64,000 nt of DNA, from positions 124,001 to 188,000 of the forward strand of contig JAWKWL010000005.1 of the NCBI GenBank assembly GCA_041397525.1, read 5' to 3'. This document shows, piece after piece, positions 8,961 to 16,838 of the stretch. The stretch is from BOKV01 sp041397525. GTDB lineage: Bacteria; Pseudomonadota; Alphaproteobacteria; Rhizobiales; Rhizobiaceae. Under the pieces are notes generated by a model. The model was not told the DNA's origin and did not search any database. It saw only the letters and a list, made by a program, of their open reading frames with translations. A program made the translations under genes and the position numbers. Within the stretch, counting starts at the first letter, position 1. The number at the start of each line of letters is the position of its first letter.

Positions 8961-9712
8961 GCCGTTTGTCTGGCCGTCGTGAGCGATATCGACAATCGTT
9001 CGCGGCACGTTCGTTCCAGCGCGCTCTCGGGCACCGGAAATTCCGAAAGCCTGCGCCAGCCAAAGCGCTGGCGGGCTTCTTCCGGTGTCAGCTCTTCGCC
9101 ATGCACGACACCTGCCTCGTCGTAACCGGTCGGATCGACATACAGTCTGCCAAAGCCTGGCTCATGTGCATTGGGAAAAGTCGAAGGTTCATAGCCGCGC
9201 GCATTGATGTTGAAGATCAGCGCCGGGCCACCTTCTGCTGAAAACCAGTGAACATTGCGCTCCCATTCGCTGGCATTGAACACATCGCCCGGTCCGAGCA
9301 CGGCATCACGCACCAGTTCCAATGTGACATGTTCGCCGTCTTCGCGCCCATTGCGCTGATATTCACGCAGATGGATTTTGCCGGCAATCACCACCTGGGT
9401 TGATATCATGTTGAAATGTTCATGCGGCGGATGTGCCTCGCTATCATCGACCCGGTACAACAACGCTGTATAGCGGCATTCATTGACGTGACAGCGCAGC
9501 AGTTCCAGCTGGTCATGGCTCGCCATGGCCTTTCCGATCTCGGCGGCAAGCGACTGGCCAAGATTTTCCCCCTCAAGCATCAACAGCAATTCGCGCTGGT
9601 AATCGGCTCGAGAGATCTCACGCAGCCGCAATCGTTCCAGCAGGGCAAACAGCGCCCCCGGCATTGGCCCGGCCCACCGGTTCGTTTTGGTGCGAACAAC
9701 CGCCTGTCCCAT
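8948..9712 (-). CDS. Cupin-fold protein of unknown function
   Basis: A 254-residue protein with a GGGAGAG ribosome-binding site before its ATG. A cupin core is suggested by HPPHEHFNMISTQVV near residue 95 (two or three candidate metal-ligand His plus Glu), then a glycine/proline turn LGPGDVFN and NVHWFSAEGGPALIFNIN, which supplies the later His. That spacing resembles cysteine-dioxygenase-like or other metal-dependent cupins, but I cannot assign a substrate. It converges on and overlaps the transporter operon by 13 bp. The two could serve one catabolic route, which is inference from position only. It is separated by 58 bp from the deacetylase gene, also on the minus strand. Confidence 0.7.
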   Translation of the reverse strand: MGQAVVRTKTNRWAGPMPGALFALLERLRLREISRADYQRELLLMLEGENLGQSLAAEIGKAMASHDQLELLRCHVNECRYTALLYRVDDSEAHPPHEHFNMISTQVVIAGKIHLREYQRNGREDGEHVTLELVRDAVLGPGDVFNASEWERNVHWFSAEGGPALIFNINARGYEPSTFPNAHEPGFGRLYVDPTGYDEAGVVHGEELTPEEARQRFGWRRLSEFPVPESALERTCRERLSISLTTARQTAQVL

Positions 9713-9770
9713 CTACTCTCCCCAAGAAAGACTGTCCAAGTTCCGTATAAAACGGCTCTGATTTTCCAAA

Positions 9771-10541
9771 TCAGATCAGGTCATCCGCCGCCACCCACTT
9801 TATGTCGGTCTTTTCGCGGCTCCAACGAAAAACATTTTCGCTGGTTTCCCATGCCACGCTGTCATGGTCGAGATGATGCAACAACAGTCCGACTGCCTCG
9901 CCGCCGCGCTGGCGCGCGCTCTTCAGGTTTTCAAGCAGGTTGTAATATACCCACGAGGCTTCGCGTCCCCTGCGTCCGCCCTTCCAATGGATCACATCGA
10001 CATGTGCGTTGATCATCCGGATTGCAGTTGGTTCGCTCCAGCCATGCGCTGAAACAGCGGCAAAACCCGCATCAGCAATGCGGTCCCGCACGCTGTCATG
10101 GATCCGGTTCCACGGTGGAACGAGAATGGCCGAAATTTCCGGGTCGAACATGGTTTCGAGTTTCCGCCGACCCTCGGCGAGTTCGCCGATTACCGTTTCC
10201 ACAGGTCGATGCGTTCCCAGTTCACAGACCTTTTCACCCTTGGGAGAGTGGCTGACATGGCGAAAACCGTGAACAGCGGGCGTGATGAGCTTCCGGCTGG
10301 CAATTGCCTTGGCAAGCGCTGGTCTTGCCGGGTCGGGAATGACCGCCAGAAGCAGGGGGATATCGTATTCGCGGGTCAGCGCATCAAGCCTTGTCAGCGC
10401 CGGAGTGTCGTCCACGGCGTCATCGTCTCGCAGGAAAATCCGGGGCACCAATCCGAGCGCTTTCCAGTGCCCAAGTTCATCGCCAAGCGCCTCCTTGATC
10501 GCATCCACCGGCAGTTCCGTCTCCGGGTGATGCACGCTCAT
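9771..10541 (-). CDS. Polysaccharide deacetylase-like protein (NodB fold)
   Basis: 256 residues. RIFLRDDDAVDD near residue 33 supplies the paired Asp of the NodB-type metal centre, and HGFRHVSH near residue 93 supplies the two metal-binding His (H-x3-H). PPWNRIHD near 142 corresponds to the motif-3 substrate groove. Enzymes with this core remove N-acetyl groups from amino-sugar polymers or intermediates. No signal peptide is visible, so it probably acts in the cytoplasm on a lipid- or nucleotide-linked glycan. Its ATG overlaps the stop of the upstream glycosyltransferase gene by ATGA, so the two are co-translated and probably act on the same glycan. Confidence 0.75.
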   Translation of the reverse strand: MSVHHPETELPVDAIKEALGDELGHWKALGLVPRIFLRDDDAVDDTPALTRLDALTREYDIPLLLAVIPDPARPALAKAIASRKLITPAVHGFRHVSHSPKGEKVCELGTHRPVETVIGELAEGRRKLETMFDPEISAILVPPWNRIHDSVRDRIADAGFAAVSAHGWSEPTAIRMINAHVDVIHWKGGRRGREASWVYYNLLENLKSARQRGGEAVGLLLHHLDHDSVAWETSENVFRWSREKTDIKWVAADDLI

Positions 10542-11677
10542 GGCGCTTCTCCCTTGTGCGCGTCGAAGATGGGCTCAAGCAATTCCCGCAACCGTCCCGC
10601 TGCAATTGTGCCATTGCGCTCATTCAGTGCAAAGTCCTGCGCCCCCTTCGACAGCGATTTGCGCAAACCGCCAACGGTGATGATCCGCGCCAACTCTTGC
10701 GCATAGTGCCCGGCGTCAGGTGGATTGGCCAGAAGCCCGCTGCGGCCATGCTCGACGACCAGCGGCACCCCCATGTTGTCCAGCGCCACGGCTGGGGTCG
10801 CCTGGGTGGCAGCCTCCAGATAGACCATGCCATAGGCTTCGCGCGATCCCGGCCAGGCAAGTACATCCGCCATGCGCATCAGGCTCAGTACTTCTCCTGG
10901 CAGGCACTCGCCGGCAAACCGGACCCGCTCGCCGAGCGGTGCCATCATGGTTTCGATTTCCTCGCGGCCCGGTCCTCCACCTGCGATCACCAGCGACCAG
11001 TCAAGATCGCTTATTTGCTGCAAGGCTTGCGACAAGATCGTGTAGCTTTCAAGTTTCGCCCCCGGGCGCATCATGCCTGCTGTCAGCAACCGGCATCCGC
11101 TTGCAGCCGGCCAGGGATCGGTCAGCAATTCCGGGCGCAGCGGCAAGAGTTCCAGCAGGTCCGTGTCGATGAACGGCTTCAGCCATGCGATCCGCCTGGC
11201 GGGAATGAAGCCGGAGAGATAGTCATGGTCGGACTGGGTCATGACAATATTGAGTGCTGCCATCCGCATGCTCGCTTGCGCTTCCTCGCGCCAGGGCAGC
11301 CATTCTCCATCGGGTCCCTGACCGGTCTTGCAGGGTTCGGCAGTCACCATGGGAATGCCAAGCCGCGTGCATATCTCCATGCCCAGCCAGTCCGGCGACT
11401 TGTCATAGGGATGATAGCAGAACCACATGTCAGGCATCCGGCCTGCTGCCTGCCATTCCGCGATCAGGCGCTCTGCCTCGTCATGCGCAGCCTGTTTGCG
11501 TTGCGCCATGTGCTCCAGCCCATGCCGTTTGGAATAGGAGATCACCCGGCTCGCCAGAAATGCATCATGTCCTGCCTTGTTCAGCGCGGCGAGCAACATG
11601 CGCGCCATTTGCCGGTCACCCGAGGGAATGGGGTGATCAGGTGGTTTGAGAGGGGCATAAAAGGCAATTCTTTTCAT
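10538..11677 (-). CDS. Glycosyltransferase family 4 protein
   Basis: A GT-B retaining glycosyltransferase of 379 residues. The start at 11677 (MKRIAFYAPLKPPDHP) is chosen because relatives open with a beta strand like this and AGGATA lies upstream; a longer in-frame start at 11821 would add a non-conserved tail. The N-terminal domain has the PSGDRQMAR acceptor-side loop. The C-terminal donor domain has AGGGPGREEIE, RVRFAGECL and EAYGMVYLEA, the E-x7-E signature of GT4. Such enzymes transfer hexose or amino-sugar units from nucleotide sugars in polysaccharide assembly. It is the first gene of the leftward unit and overlaps the deacetylase gene by 4 bp. A rightward glycosyltransferase operon diverges from the same intergenic region. 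Confidence 0.88.
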   Translation of the reverse strand: MKRIAFYAPLKPPDHPIPSGDRQMARMLLAALNKAGHDAFLASRVISYSKRHGLEHMAQRKQAAHDEAERLIAEWQAAGRMPDMWFCYHPYDKSPDWLGMEICTRLGIPMVTAEPCKTGQGPDGEWLPWREEAQASMRMAALNIVMTQSDHDYLSGFIPARRIAWLKPFIDTDLLELLPLRPELLTDPWPAASGCRLLTAGMMRPGAKLESYTILSQALQQISDLDWSLVIAGGGPGREEIETMMAPLGERVRFAGECLPGEVLSLMRMADVLAWPGSREAYGMVYLEAATQATPAVALDNMGVPLVVEHGRSGLLANPPDAGHYAQELARIITVGGLRKSLSKGAQDFALNERNGTIAAGRLRELLEPIFDAHKGEAP

Positions 11678-11775
11678 GGTATCCTGTTTGGCCAAATCGG
11701 CGTGATGGGGCAAGGGGGCAGGTTGAATATTGCCAATCATCACCTCGGTGTCACATTCCTGCGGCACTGTTTGAT

Positions 11776-11843
11776 GCGTTGCGCAAACGCAACACTGAAT
11801 TTGCGCGTTGCGCTTGTTCAAGGGCGTATAAATGGGATAAAAT
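11776..11843 (+). promoter_or_regulatory. Repeat-bearing control region of the divergent glycan genes
   Basis: The 268 bp between the divergent glycosyltransferases contain GCGTTGCGC twice in the same orientation (11776-11784 and 11805-11813, 29 bp apart). The first copy lies in a perfect inverted repeat, GTTGCG-CAAA-CGCAAC (11778-11793). A candidate rightward promoter follows: TTGTTC at 11814, an 18-bp spacer and TAAAAT at 11838. The repeats are upstream of the -35 and look like binding sites for an unidentified regulator. Confidence 0.4.
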
Positions 11844-11945
11844 ACGCCAGTCGTTTTTCGGACAGGAAGCGAATTCGCAAAGCCTGGCCGGTTCTAACCG
11901 GTTCTGGTGACATTGACAGGCAAACAAAAGCAAGCGACCGCTTTC

Positions 11946-13181
11946 ATGAAACGTCTCGAACATGTTCGCATTCTGATGTATTCGCACGACACGTTCGGGC
12001 TGGGCCATCTCCGCCGCTGCCGAACAATCGCCCATGCCATTGTCGAGCGTTTCAAGGGTGTGAATGTCATCATCATTTCCGGCTCGCAGATCGCGGGAGC
12101 ATTTGATTTCCGCGCCCGTGTCGATTTCGTCAAAATCCCGAGTGTCATCAAGCTCTACAATGGCGAATACGATTCCATCGGCGAGTATATCGACCTCGAA
12201 GAAATCCTGATGATGCGCAAGCTCATCATCCAGCGCACCGCCGAGGCTTTCCAGCCCGACATCATGATCGTTGACAAGGAACCGCTCGGCCTTAAGGGCG
12301 AGTTGGAACCAACGCTGGCAATGTTGAAAGAGCGGGACGCCAAGGTCATTCTGGGCCTGCGCGATGTGATGGATTCGCCCGAACATCTTGAGCGCGAATG
12401 GGCGCCGAAGCACATGCTAGCCAAGATGGAAAAATATTACGACCGGATCTGGGTCTACGGGCCGGAGCATTTCTGGAACCCGCTTGGCGGGCTGGATGTG
12501 ACGCCGGAGCTTGAGAGCCGGATCCGCCACGTCGGCTTTCTCGAGCGCGAGCTGCCGGCAGCGCTCGGCGATATTCACTTCCTGCCTGACAAATACATTC
12601 TCATCACAGCCGGTGGTGGCGGTGACGGCAGCCAGCTGATGGAACAGGTTCTGGCAGCACGCGAACATGACTGGCAGAACGATTATCCGCTGGTGATGGT
12701 GCTCGGCCCGTTCATGAAGGGTGAGAACCGTGAGCGCATCCGCTTGCGCGCCTCCGGTCTTGCCAACATCACCGTAGTCGATTTTGAATCCCGCCTTGAG
12801 GTCATGCTGGCCAATGCCGTTGGCGTCGTTGGAATGTGCGGCTACAACACCTTCTGCGAAGTGCTTTCCTTTGATCGCAAGGCACTGTTCGTGCCACGCA
12901 CCCATCCGCGGCAGGAGCAGTATATCCGCGCAAACCGCGCCCGCGAGGTTGGCTTGTGCGAAATGCTGACGCCGGACGAGGCGGCCATTCCGCAGGTCAT
13001 GGCCAAGGCGCTTCGCCGCCTGCCTGAAATGGCAAAGCCGTCGCAATTCCTGCAGCCCCGCGATCTATCCGGTCTGGATGTGATCTGCGAGGAAATCGAG
13101 CGTATGGCGGTTGCACGTCCGCCATTGTCCGGGGAACGCCGCCGCGCCCGGCTGTCAAAGCAGTTTGAAGCAGGGGAATAG
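11946..13181 (+). CDS. MurG-like (GT28-type) glycosyltransferase
   Basis: A predicted glycosyltransferase (COG4671-like) of 411 residues. YSHDTFGLGHLRRC near residues 9-22 is the Gly-rich acceptor-side loop also seen in MurG. The donor half has TAGGGGDGSQLM, then GMCGYNTFCEVLSF and a P-THPRQEQYIRA stretch, matching the GT28 C-terminal domain that binds UDP-sugar. ATG 11946 puts the first beta strand at the usual place; an in-frame GTG at 11907 would add 13 residues and neither has a strong ribosome-binding site. It leads the rightward three-gene unit; a GTG-started GT4 gene begins 2 bp after its stop. The sugar and acceptor are unknown, and there is no sign of a cell-wall role beyond the shared fold. 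Confidence 0.82.
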   Translation: MKRLEHVRILMYSHDTFGLGHLRRCRTIAHAIVERFKGVNVIIISGSQIAGAFDFRARVDFVKIPSVIKLYNGEYDSIGEYIDLEEILMMRKLIIQRTAEAFQPDIMIVDKEPLGLKGELEPTLAMLKERDAKVILGLRDVMDSPEHLEREWAPKHMLAKMEKYYDRIWVYGPEHFWNPLGGLDVTPELESRIRHVGFLERELPAALGDIHFLPDKYILITAGGGGDGSQLMEQVLAAREHDWQNDYPLVMVLGPFMKGENRERIRLRASGLANITVVDFESRLEVMLANAVGVVGMCGYNTFCEVLSFDRKALFVPRTHPRQEQYIRANRAREVGLCEMLTPDEAAIPQVMAKALRRLPEMAKPSQFLQPRDLSGLDVICEEIERMAVARPPLSGERRRARLSKQFEAGE

Positions 13182-13182
13182 T

Positions 13183-14436
13183 GTGGGAAAGACCATCGGC
13201 ATTGTGCTGAAGGGCTACCCCCGGCTCTCGGAGACTTTTATCGCCCAGGAGATTCTGGAGCTTGAACGTGCAGGCTTCGATCTGGAGCTGATATCCCTCC
13301 GTCACCCCACGGACAAGGCGCAACACCCGATCCATCGCGAGATTGCAGCACCCGTGCATTACCTGCCCGAATATCTGCATGATGAGCCGGGCAGGGTGCT
13401 GAAGGCATTGTGGAGCGCAATGCGCATGCCCGGATTTGGCAAGGCGGGCCTCGCTTTCCTGCGCGATCTTGCCCGCGACCTGACCCGCAACCGCGTTCGC
13501 CGGTTTGGCCAGGGCCTTGTCCTGGCTGCCGAATATACCCCCCGCCTTTCACTACTTTACGCGCATTTCATCCACACACCAGCCTCGGCAACGCGGTACG
13601 CCGCGATCATTGCCGGGTTGCCCTGGTCCGTTTCCGCCCATGCCAAGGACATCTGGACAACGCCTGCCTGGGAATTGCGCGAGAAGCTGGTCGGGTGCGA
13701 ATGGTGCGTTACATGTACCAGTGGTGGCCGCGATGAACTGGCTTCACACGCGCCTGACCCCACCAAGGTGGCGCTGGTATATCATGGGATTGACCTTGCC
13801 CGCTTTCCGCAGTCACTGCCGCATTCGGCCCGCAATGGCAGCGATCCTTCCGACCCCGTGCGCCTGCTCACGGTTGGCCGTGCGGTAGCCAAAAAGGGCA
13901 TCGACACCATTCTTGATGCGCTGGCCTTGTTGCCGGGCGACATGCATTGGCAATGGACCCATATCGGTGGCGGACCATTGAAGCCTGATCTGCAGGCGCA
14001 GGCTGTGCGGCTGGGGATCGCGGATCGCTGCATTTTCCTGGGTGCCTTGCCTCAAGCGGAAGTCCTTCAAACCTATCGCGACTGCGATCTGTTCGTCCTG
14101 CCGTGCCGCATCGACGAAACTGGTGACCGCGACGGCCTTCCCAATGTCATCGTTGAGGCGCAGAGCCAGGCACTTGCCGTGATCTCGACGCCGATATCCG
14201 GTATACCCGAACTGATCCGCGATCACGTCAATGGCCGCTTCGTGCAGCCGGATAATCATTCAGAGCTTGCCAGTGCCATTGCCGGTCTTTGCCAGGATCC
14301 GGTGAAACGCATAGCGCTTGGACTTGAGGGCGAGAGGCTGGTGCGCACCAGGTTTGACCACAAGGCTGCGATCCGCGATCTCATCGCGAAATTGCAGGCT
14401 TCGCTCGACAAGGCAGGTGAGGGCACCCGACCATGA
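13183..14436 (+). CDS. Glycosyltransferase family 4 protein
   Basis: 417 residues, starting at GTG 13183 two bases after the preceding stop, with CAGGGGAA as ribosome-binding site inside that gene's end. It opens with IGIVLKGYPRLSETFI, the N-terminal motif of GT4 enzymes involved in exopolysaccharide and capsule assembly (WcaL/AmsK-like). The donor domain has TVGRAVAKKGIDTILDA, IGGGPLKPDL, RCIFLGALPQ and GLPNVIVEAQ, the last carrying the E of the E-x7-E motif in modified form. It is co-translated with the two MurG-like neighbours (ATGA overlap with the next gene), so all three probably build one oligosaccharide. Confidence 0.88.
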   Translation: MGKTIGIVLKGYPRLSETFIAQEILELERAGFDLELISLRHPTDKAQHPIHREIAAPVHYLPEYLHDEPGRVLKALWSAMRMPGFGKAGLAFLRDLARDLTRNRVRRFGQGLVLAAEYTPRLSLLYAHFIHTPASATRYAAIIAGLPWSVSAHAKDIWTTPAWELREKLVGCEWCVTCTSGGRDELASHAPDPTKVALVYHGIDLARFPQSLPHSARNGSDPSDPVRLLTVGRAVAKKGIDTILDALALLPGDMHWQWTHIGGGPLKPDLQAQAVRLGIADRCIFLGALPQAEVLQTYRDCDLFVLPCRIDETGDRDGLPNVIVEAQSQALAVISTPISGIPELIRDHVNGRFVQPDNHSELASAIAGLCQDPVKRIALGLEGERLVRTRFDHKAAIRDLIAKLQASLDKAGEGTRP

Positions 14437-15599
14437 CAGGCAGGCCGGTGATCCTTTTCTATGTCCAGCATCTGCTGGGTATCGGTCATGTTTTTCGCGC
14501 AACACGCATCGCTCGTGAACTTGTACGCCATGGCGCCCTTGTCCACATGGTCTGGGGCGGCACCAGATTGCCGAAGATGAATACCGACGGACTGGAAATG
14601 ACCTGGCTCGATCCGGTTCGCGTCGACGGTGCGGATTTCCAGAACCTGGTCAACGCAGACGGGTTGCCGGTTGACGACGGTATGAAATATGCCCGCCGCG
14701 ACACGATCCTCAAACTGTTTCATGACCTTCGTCCGGACATGGTCATCACTGAGGCTTATCCCTTTGGCCGCAGGCAGATGCGCTTTGAACTGGAGCCGCT
14801 GATGCGCGCCGCCCGCTCGGCGGAATGGAAGCCGGTCACTGTTGCCTCGATACGCGACATCATGACCGAGAACCGGGCAGAAAAGCGGGTACGTGAGTCG
14901 CTTGATGCAGCAAACGCCTGGTTCGACCTGATACTGGTTCACGGTGACCCCGCCCTGATCCGGATCGAGGAGACCCTTCAGGGCGCGGAAGAGGTTCTTC
15001 ACAAGGTCCGGTATGGCGGCCTGGTGACGCCGGAGCCACCTGACCTTGCCATGGCGCCTTCGGTTTCGGCGGATGTGGTGGTCTCTGCTGGTGGTGGCGC
15101 GGTAGGCCACGCCCTTACAGCCGCGGCACCCCTGGCGATGCAGTATTCGGCGACTTTCCCGGACAACTGGCTGCTGATCGTCGGGCCCGAACGCCCGCAG
15201 GAAGACACCAATGCGCTGGCCGCGATTGCGCCGAAAGGCATGAGGGTGGAGCGTTTCGTGCCTGATCTCGCCAGGGTTCTGGCCTCCGCGAAGGTTTCGG
15301 TCTCGCGTGCGGGATACAACACCACCGGCGACCTGATGCGGGCAGGCACGAGATGCGTGCTCGCCCCGTTTGCCGGCGGTAGGGAAACCGAACAACTGCG
15401 TCGAGCCGAAATCCTCGCGGAAAAGGGCCTTGCCTCGCTGTTGCGCGATGAGGATTTGACACCGCAATCCCTTGCCGCCGCCGTGGACAGGGCTGCAACG
15501 CTGCCGCCGATGCGGGCAGGCTTTGATCTTGAAGGCGCCAGCCATGGCGCTGCTATCCTGCTGGAATTTTTGAAAAATCCGGAAAACGCCGGCAACTGA
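14433..15599 (+). CDS. Second MurG-like (GT28-type) glycosyltransferase
   Basis: 388 residues, starting in the stop codon of the GT4 gene (ATGA). The N-terminal motif FYVQHLLGIGHVFRATRIAREL near residues 8-30 is the same G-loop as in the gene at 11946, and the donor half has SAGGGAVGHAL, SRAGYNTTGDLMRAG and FAGGRETEQLRRA. The two MurG-like proteins are distant paralogues rather than recent copies. This is the last gene of the unit. After its stop a short stem (15643-15658) followed by T6 could be a weak terminator. The product is unknown; the set lacks a flippase, polymerase or ABC exporter. Confidence 0.82.
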   Translation: MTGRPVILFYVQHLLGIGHVFRATRIARELVRHGALVHMVWGGTRLPKMNTDGLEMTWLDPVRVDGADFQNLVNADGLPVDDGMKYARRDTILKLFHDLRPDMVITEAYPFGRRQMRFELEPLMRAARSAEWKPVTVASIRDIMTENRAEKRVRESLDAANAWFDLILVHGDPALIRIEETLQGAEEVLHKVRYGGLVTPEPPDLAMAPSVSADVVVSAGGGAVGHALTAAAPLAMQYSATFPDNWLLIVGPERPQEDTNALAAIAPKGMRVERFVPDLARVLASAKVSVSRAGYNTTGDLMRAGTRCVLAPFAGGRETEQLRRAEILAEKGLASLLRDEDLTPQSLAAAVDRAATLPPMRAGFDLEGASHGAAILLEFLKNPENAGN

Positions 15600-15610
15600 T
15601 CCTATTGAGT

Positions 15611-15658
15611 CTGGAATCATTCCAGTTTGGAATGTTTCCAAACTATTGAAAACAATAG
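15611..15658 (+). promoter_or_regulatory. Three tandem perfect inverted repeats upstream of the iron-binding protein gene
   Basis: CTGGAA-TCA-TTCCAG (15611-15625), GTTTGGAA-TGT-TTCCAAAC (15625-15643) and CTATTG-AAAA-CAATAG (15643-15658) follow head to tail, sharing one base at each junction. The first two carry the same TGGAA-N3-TTCCA core. The second, TTTGGAA-N3-TTCCAAA, resembles the Irr iron-control element (TTTAGAA-N3-TTCTAAA) with A to G changes. The third, followed by GGTTTTTT, could instead end the glycosyltransferase transcript. A candidate promoter is TTGACT at 15667 and CTATCC at 15689 (16-bp spacer). Confidence 0.5.
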
Positions 15659-15747
15659 GTTTTTTGTTGACTTGCTGGTAGCGCCTGACTATCCCTTGCT
15701 CGTCAACCTGATTGTGCTGCCTTGAACAGCACGTATTGGAGAAAACC

Positions 15748-16785
15748 ATGAAAAATCTGCTCAAGCCCGCATTCGCCGGGTTCACCCTCATGTTCGCCGC
15801 CAGTTTTTCTGCCACAATGCCTGCGATGGCGGATGGCGAGGTGAACATCTATTCCTACCGGCAACCCGAACTGATCGCGCCCCTGCTGGAAGCCTTCACC
15901 AAAGAGACCGGCATCAAGACCAATGTCCTCTTCCTCGACAAGGGACTGGAAGAGCGTATTGAGGCAGAGGGCCGCAATTCACCAGCCGACGTTATCCTGT
16001 CAGTTGACATCTCCAAGGTGGTTGTCGCTACAGAAAAGGGTATTACCCAGCCAGTTGATGACGCCTCGATCACAGCCAGCATTCCCGCGCAATATCGCGA
16101 TCCCGGCAATGAATGGTTCGGGCTTACCACGCGCGGCCGCGTCGTTTATGCCTCGAAGGACCGCGTGGCCCAGGATGCAATCACCTATGAGGAACTTGCC
16201 GATCCGAAATGGAAAGGCAGGATCTGCATTCGCGATGGCCAGCACAGCTACAATATCGGACTGATCGCCTCGATGATCGCGCATCATGGTGCAGCGGAGA
16301 CCGAAAAATGGCTGACGGGAGTAAGGAACAACCTGGCCCGCAAACCAGCGGGCAATGACCGGGCACAGGCAAAGTCGATCTTTGCCGGCGAATGCGACAT
16401 CGCCATCGGCAATACCTACTATGTCGGCCTGATGATGACCAACGACAAGGAGCCGGAACAGAAGGATTGGGCGGCATCAATCAAGGTGCTCTTCCCCAAT
16501 GCGGCTGACCGCGGCACCCATGTCAACATCTCGGCCATGGCGCTGGCGAAGCATGCTCCCAACAAGGACAATGCCATCCGCCTGATGCAGTTCCTGTCAA
16601 GTCGCGAGGCCCAGGAAATTTATGCGGCTGAAGTTTTCGAATATCCGGTGATGCCAGGTGCCCAGCCTTCGGCAATCGTTGCATCCTTCGGCGCCATCAA
16701 GCCAGACAGCCTGCCTCTTGCCGAAATAGCAGACAACCGCAAACTGGCCTCGGAACTGGTCGACAAGACCGGGTTCAACGACTGA
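15748..16785 (+). CDS. fbpA: Ferric-iron ABC transporter substrate-binding protein (FbpA/FutA type)
   Basis: This is a periplasmic Fe(III) receptor, 345 residues. ATG 15748 follows TTGGAGA. A signal peptide ends near MPAMA-DG. The mature start VNIYSYRQPEL provides the first Tyr ligand, and NTYYVGLM near residue 220 provides the paired Tyr residues that clamp iron in the FbpA/IdiA/FutA family. LDKGLEERIEAEG-NSPADV is the usual hinge-adjacent segment. No permease or ATPase gene is adjacent (a hut regulator converges from the right), so it must work with a transporter encoded elsewhere. The inverted repeats before it suggest iron-responsive control. Confidence 0.88.
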   Translation: MKNLLKPAFAGFTLMFAASFSATMPAMADGEVNIYSYRQPELIAPLLEAFTKETGIKTNVLFLDKGLEERIEAEGRNSPADVILSVDISKVVVATEKGITQPVDDASITASIPAQYRDPGNEWFGLTTRGRVVYASKDRVAQDAITYEELADPKWKGRICIRDGQHSYNIGLIASMIAHHGAAETEKWLTGVRNNLARKPAGNDRAQAKSIFAGECDIAIGNTYYVGLMMTNDKEPEQKDWAASIKVLFPNAADRGTHVNISAMALAKHAPNKDNAIRLMQFLSSREAQEIYAAEVFEYPVMPGAQPSAIVASFGAIKPDSLPLAEIADNRKLASELVDKTGFND

Positions 16786-16801
16786 GTGGATAAATGCGCC
16801 G

Positions 16802-16838
16802 CCGCCATATGAGTTGCCAATAGCCGCTCATATGGCGG
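16802..16838. terminator. Bidirectional stem-loop between fbpA and hutC
   Basis: CCGCCATATGAG (16802-16813) pairs perfectly with CTCATATGGCGG (16827-16838) across a 13-base loop. It lies between the convergent fbpA and hutC genes and includes the hutC stop codon. There is no good T run, so it may be a weak or factor-dependent terminator or an mRNA-stabilising end. Confidence 0.5.

Noticed and set aside
10556..12106. 516-codon open frame on the plus strand across the GT4 gene
   Set aside because: It is antisense to a clear glycosyltransferase with full motifs and has low-complexity His/Arg/Gln composition without domains.
14256..15848. 530-codon open frame on the minus strand
   Set aside because: It is the shadow of the MurG-like gene and runs through the inverted-repeat region; no family features.
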